Assembly: GCA_009663005.1 (NCBI GenBank)
Contig: CM018889.1
Span: 18,204,925 to 18,214,924 of the forward strand
Length of the DNA stretch: 10,000 bases
Source: Actinidia chinensis
Taxonomy: Eukaryota > Streptophyta > Magnoliopsida > Ericales > Actinidiaceae
Direction of reading: 5' to 3'
The notes below the pieces were generated by a model. It was given only the letters and a program-made list of their open reading frames with translations. It was not told the origin of the DNA and did not search any database. Position numbers and translations under genes: made by a program. This document shows, piece by piece, positions 7,624-10,000 of this stretch (position 1 is its first letter; every line of letters starts with the position of its first letter).

Positions 7624-10000
7624 CTGAAAAAACACATGTCGAATATGAAGTTCCATTGAATTTATGATTCAATCTAACGTTTAATCCGTCCAATTAAAAA
7701 ATTCAATTAATTTGAATTTGAGTACATTAAATTTATATTATTCCTAAGCCCAAATCCCCGTTTTCAATCATTTTTTTTATCCTAATTTCATTTACCTATT
7801 TTGCCCTCGCCATTCTTTTTTTTTTTTTACCATGCTGGATTGTCAAGGATAGCTAGGAAAATACATTTATGCCCTTCTTTAGTGATGCCTCTCTCTCTGC
7901 CGGAGAAACCCTCGCCTACTAAGAGCAGGACTCGATAACTGATTCTTATGAAAATAACAAGGATGGTAACAATCAAAACAAAACATAAAGCGCAAGAAAA
8001 CATAGGATCTCGTAAGTTTGTCCAGTAAGAGGAAAATCTTGCTATACGCAATAAGAGTTATAATGCTTATAAGACAACAGACCAATTCATGTCCTATACT
8101 ACCGGATCAACCTAGTCCCACCGTGCACCCGCTACTTTTAAGTCAAAATTATTGGAGACATCTGTAAGATGAACATGCCAATTGTTAATAACATAGAAAC
8201 AGCACAAATAGAAGGTGAAAATAACCAGAGAAAAGGTCTTGAATTAGGAAGTACCGGAACCAAACTGTGTGGTCTAGTTTTCACCAAGAGAAACATGGCT
8301 CCATCCACATACGAAGAGGACTGCAGCTGACAACTAAAAGTTTATATTTGCATGCTACATTTTATTTTGCATGTTTAAGTATCAATTTATCTTAGCGAGT
8401 TTGAGGAAACGTGGGGGAGTCACTAAAAGTTTAAATCGGCATCACTTACCGTTAAAATCCAATAGGTTGAATGGCAGTGGGTAATTTCTAAATTCGTGAA
8501 ATGATAAAGTTCCAAGGAAGTTCTTGATGAATAAAATCACACGATGAAAAGCCATATGAGAGCAATAATATAGAGTAAAACCCATCTGCTGTCAAACATC
8601 AAATTAAGAGCCAAATTCATAATGAAAACGAGGAAGAAATATTGAACGTGAAAAACGAATAACAAGCTACATGTACGATAAAACAAAGATCTTGAATAGG
8701 ATCTGAAGGAGACACAAAAGTTACAAGCAGGGCACGTGCACATTCTGTAAAGAATCACAAAGTCCCTATCAGTAATTTAAGATAAATAGAAATTAGGAGA
8801 ATAATTCCCTAATAGAAGGACGGTTAGAGAAGCCACGTTACCGTGACACATGATAAAGGTACCTATTATCACATAGTAGGGGCCATTTCCCTGTTGTAGT
8901 TTATTGGGTGCATGAAATCACTCTGATGTCAACAAAGGAAACTTCTATTCCAATCCGAACGTAAATACTTAAGATTGCATCAAAAACACATTAATGGTAC
9001 AGAACCATGAATACTCTCAGGTTATAAGAATGTGACCATGGACACTGGTGCTATGAGACCAGCAATGGAGAGAAGGAATTAAATTCATTTCCCCTGGTAA
9101 GTATAAAACATATATACAGGCGGACAAAACAAAACATGATGTGAGTGCCATTCTGTAGTGAAGTAGTATAACTTGCCTTCTTTGGCACAGGCCAACAAAT
9201 GTTCCAAAATCAGTATGTGCCTAAAACAACTACAACACAATGGGCAGAACACAGTCGACATAGAAGAGCAGCATCAATTGTGCTTTGAGAAGGAACACAT
9301 ACAAATCGAAATAAGCTCATAAACAACATCAGTATCGTAAGAACCATCATGAAACACAATTTTTTTGGGGAGAGAAAAACAGTGAAGCTTCATCGAACCA
9401 TACTTACATTGTCGTGGAGATCATTCATGAAGCTTCTCATTGAAACCCACCACAAAAATGACTCCACTAAAGCCAATGTTAGCACAAATCGTCATAAGGA
9501 AAAGAGACTCGGTGTGCGATTAGATGACAAGGACACACCTAATCGCATCCAAAGGCAAGCAGGTCCAGCTTCAGGGGTGAGACCAGGGCAAATGCTCAAA
9601 AAGTGTGTCACAGTTAGTGTGTTGCTCACTGCTATATGCAAGCTCTCGTACAAATCTTTGCAAAGCAGTTTTCATCACACAACGAACAAATCATGAAATA
9701 GTTAATTGGGGCACTTCTATCTTGGATATTAAAAAAATTCTTGTTCCTAAGAAAGGGGAATTTTCTTAAATTAAAGGTTGTGGGTGGTAGAATTTTCCCA
9801 CTTACAAAGCCATAACATCTTGAAATTTGAAAGCACACGAACTTCAGAAGCATGGATATGGGCTTCTTTTTCAACCTTATTGTTTTCCATTTCCATTTCC
9901 ATTATTTGTTTACAGCTCCAGTCCTTTCATACACCTGATCAAAACATTCAAGTTGAGTTTCCAAAATGATCCCATCTTAGTGAGGAACGGCAACAATTCT
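7624..10000. other. Long stretch without a supported gene
   Basis: Composition is less extreme than in the left half, and many short frames are open on both strands, but none has a recognisable domain. The longest is plus strand 9349-9696 (115 codons, true ATG), basic and of unknown type; it includes a G/C-richer block (9500-9610) with an inverted repeat. Minus-strand frames at 7827-8051 and 8537-8758 are hydrophobic by composition only. A T14 tract lies near 7816-7829 and a (TTCCAT) triplet repeat at about 9884-9902. The stretch could be introns or untranslated DNA of a gene outside the window; I cannot show this. Confidence 0.4.
9511..9547. repeat. Overlapping inverted repeats able to form two alternative stems
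   Basis: TGCGATTAG (9515-9523) is the exact reverse complement of CTAATCGCA (9539-9547), with a 15-base loop. A second pair, GGTGTG (9511-9516) and CACACC (9534-9539), is also exactly complementary and overlaps the first pair by a base or two at each side. The two stems exclude each other at their shared bases. The block sits inside an unrecognised 115-codon frame. Its function is unknown. Confidence 0.7.

Noticed and set aside
7885..7938. Short frame MPLSLPEKPSPTKSRTR as a possible first exon
   Set aside because: It is only 17 codons, with no matching downstream exon or clear splice site that I could support.
9398..9407. CATACTTACA resembling the 5' end of U1 snRNA
   Set aside because: The match is limited to a few bases; the rest of the U1 sequence, its stem-loops and an upstream snRNA promoter are absent.

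Overview
The window looks like nuclear DNA of a flowering plant, most likely a eudicot. It is AT-rich with long T and A runs, it carries plant-type transposon ends, and its only two recognisable protein-coding remnants belong to plant families: a UDP-sugar glycosyltransferase (UGT) and a small auxin-up RNA (SAUR) protein. There are no bacterial features such as Shine-Dalgarno sites or operons. I cannot name the species.

Layout from left to right. Positions 110-384 resemble a minus-strand tRNA-derived SINE with A and B boxes and an A-rich tail. Positions 612-2283 are a probable non-autonomous hAT transposon: short inverted ends (TAGAGGTG...CACCTCTA) and two GC-rich arms packed with GTGCC, around an AT-rich core with a tandem duplication. 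Positions 3070-4457 hold a badly decayed plus-strand UGT pseudogene with several frameshifts, stops and a ruined sugar-donor (PSPG) box. Positions 5310-5479 form a 60-bp-arm imperfect hairpin. Positions 5818-6168 on the minus strand encode an otherwise complete SAUR32-like protein that has no ATG; a TATA-like box and a pyrimidine-rich leader lie upstream at 6170-6460. Positions 7148-7623 are a second, smaller hAT-type element with the GGATGGCAAT end and a near-matching 8-bp target duplication. The last 2.4 kb show no gene I can support.

The genes do not form a pathway together. The UGT relic would have been a sugar-transferring enzyme of specialised metabolism, and the SAUR an auxin-responsive growth regulator. 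The main value of the window is as a transposon-rich intergenic stretch with two genes caught at different stages of decay. I found no convincing new biological system. The points most worth a second look are the one-strand GTGCC arms of the first hAT element and the SAUR frame that is intact except for its start codon.
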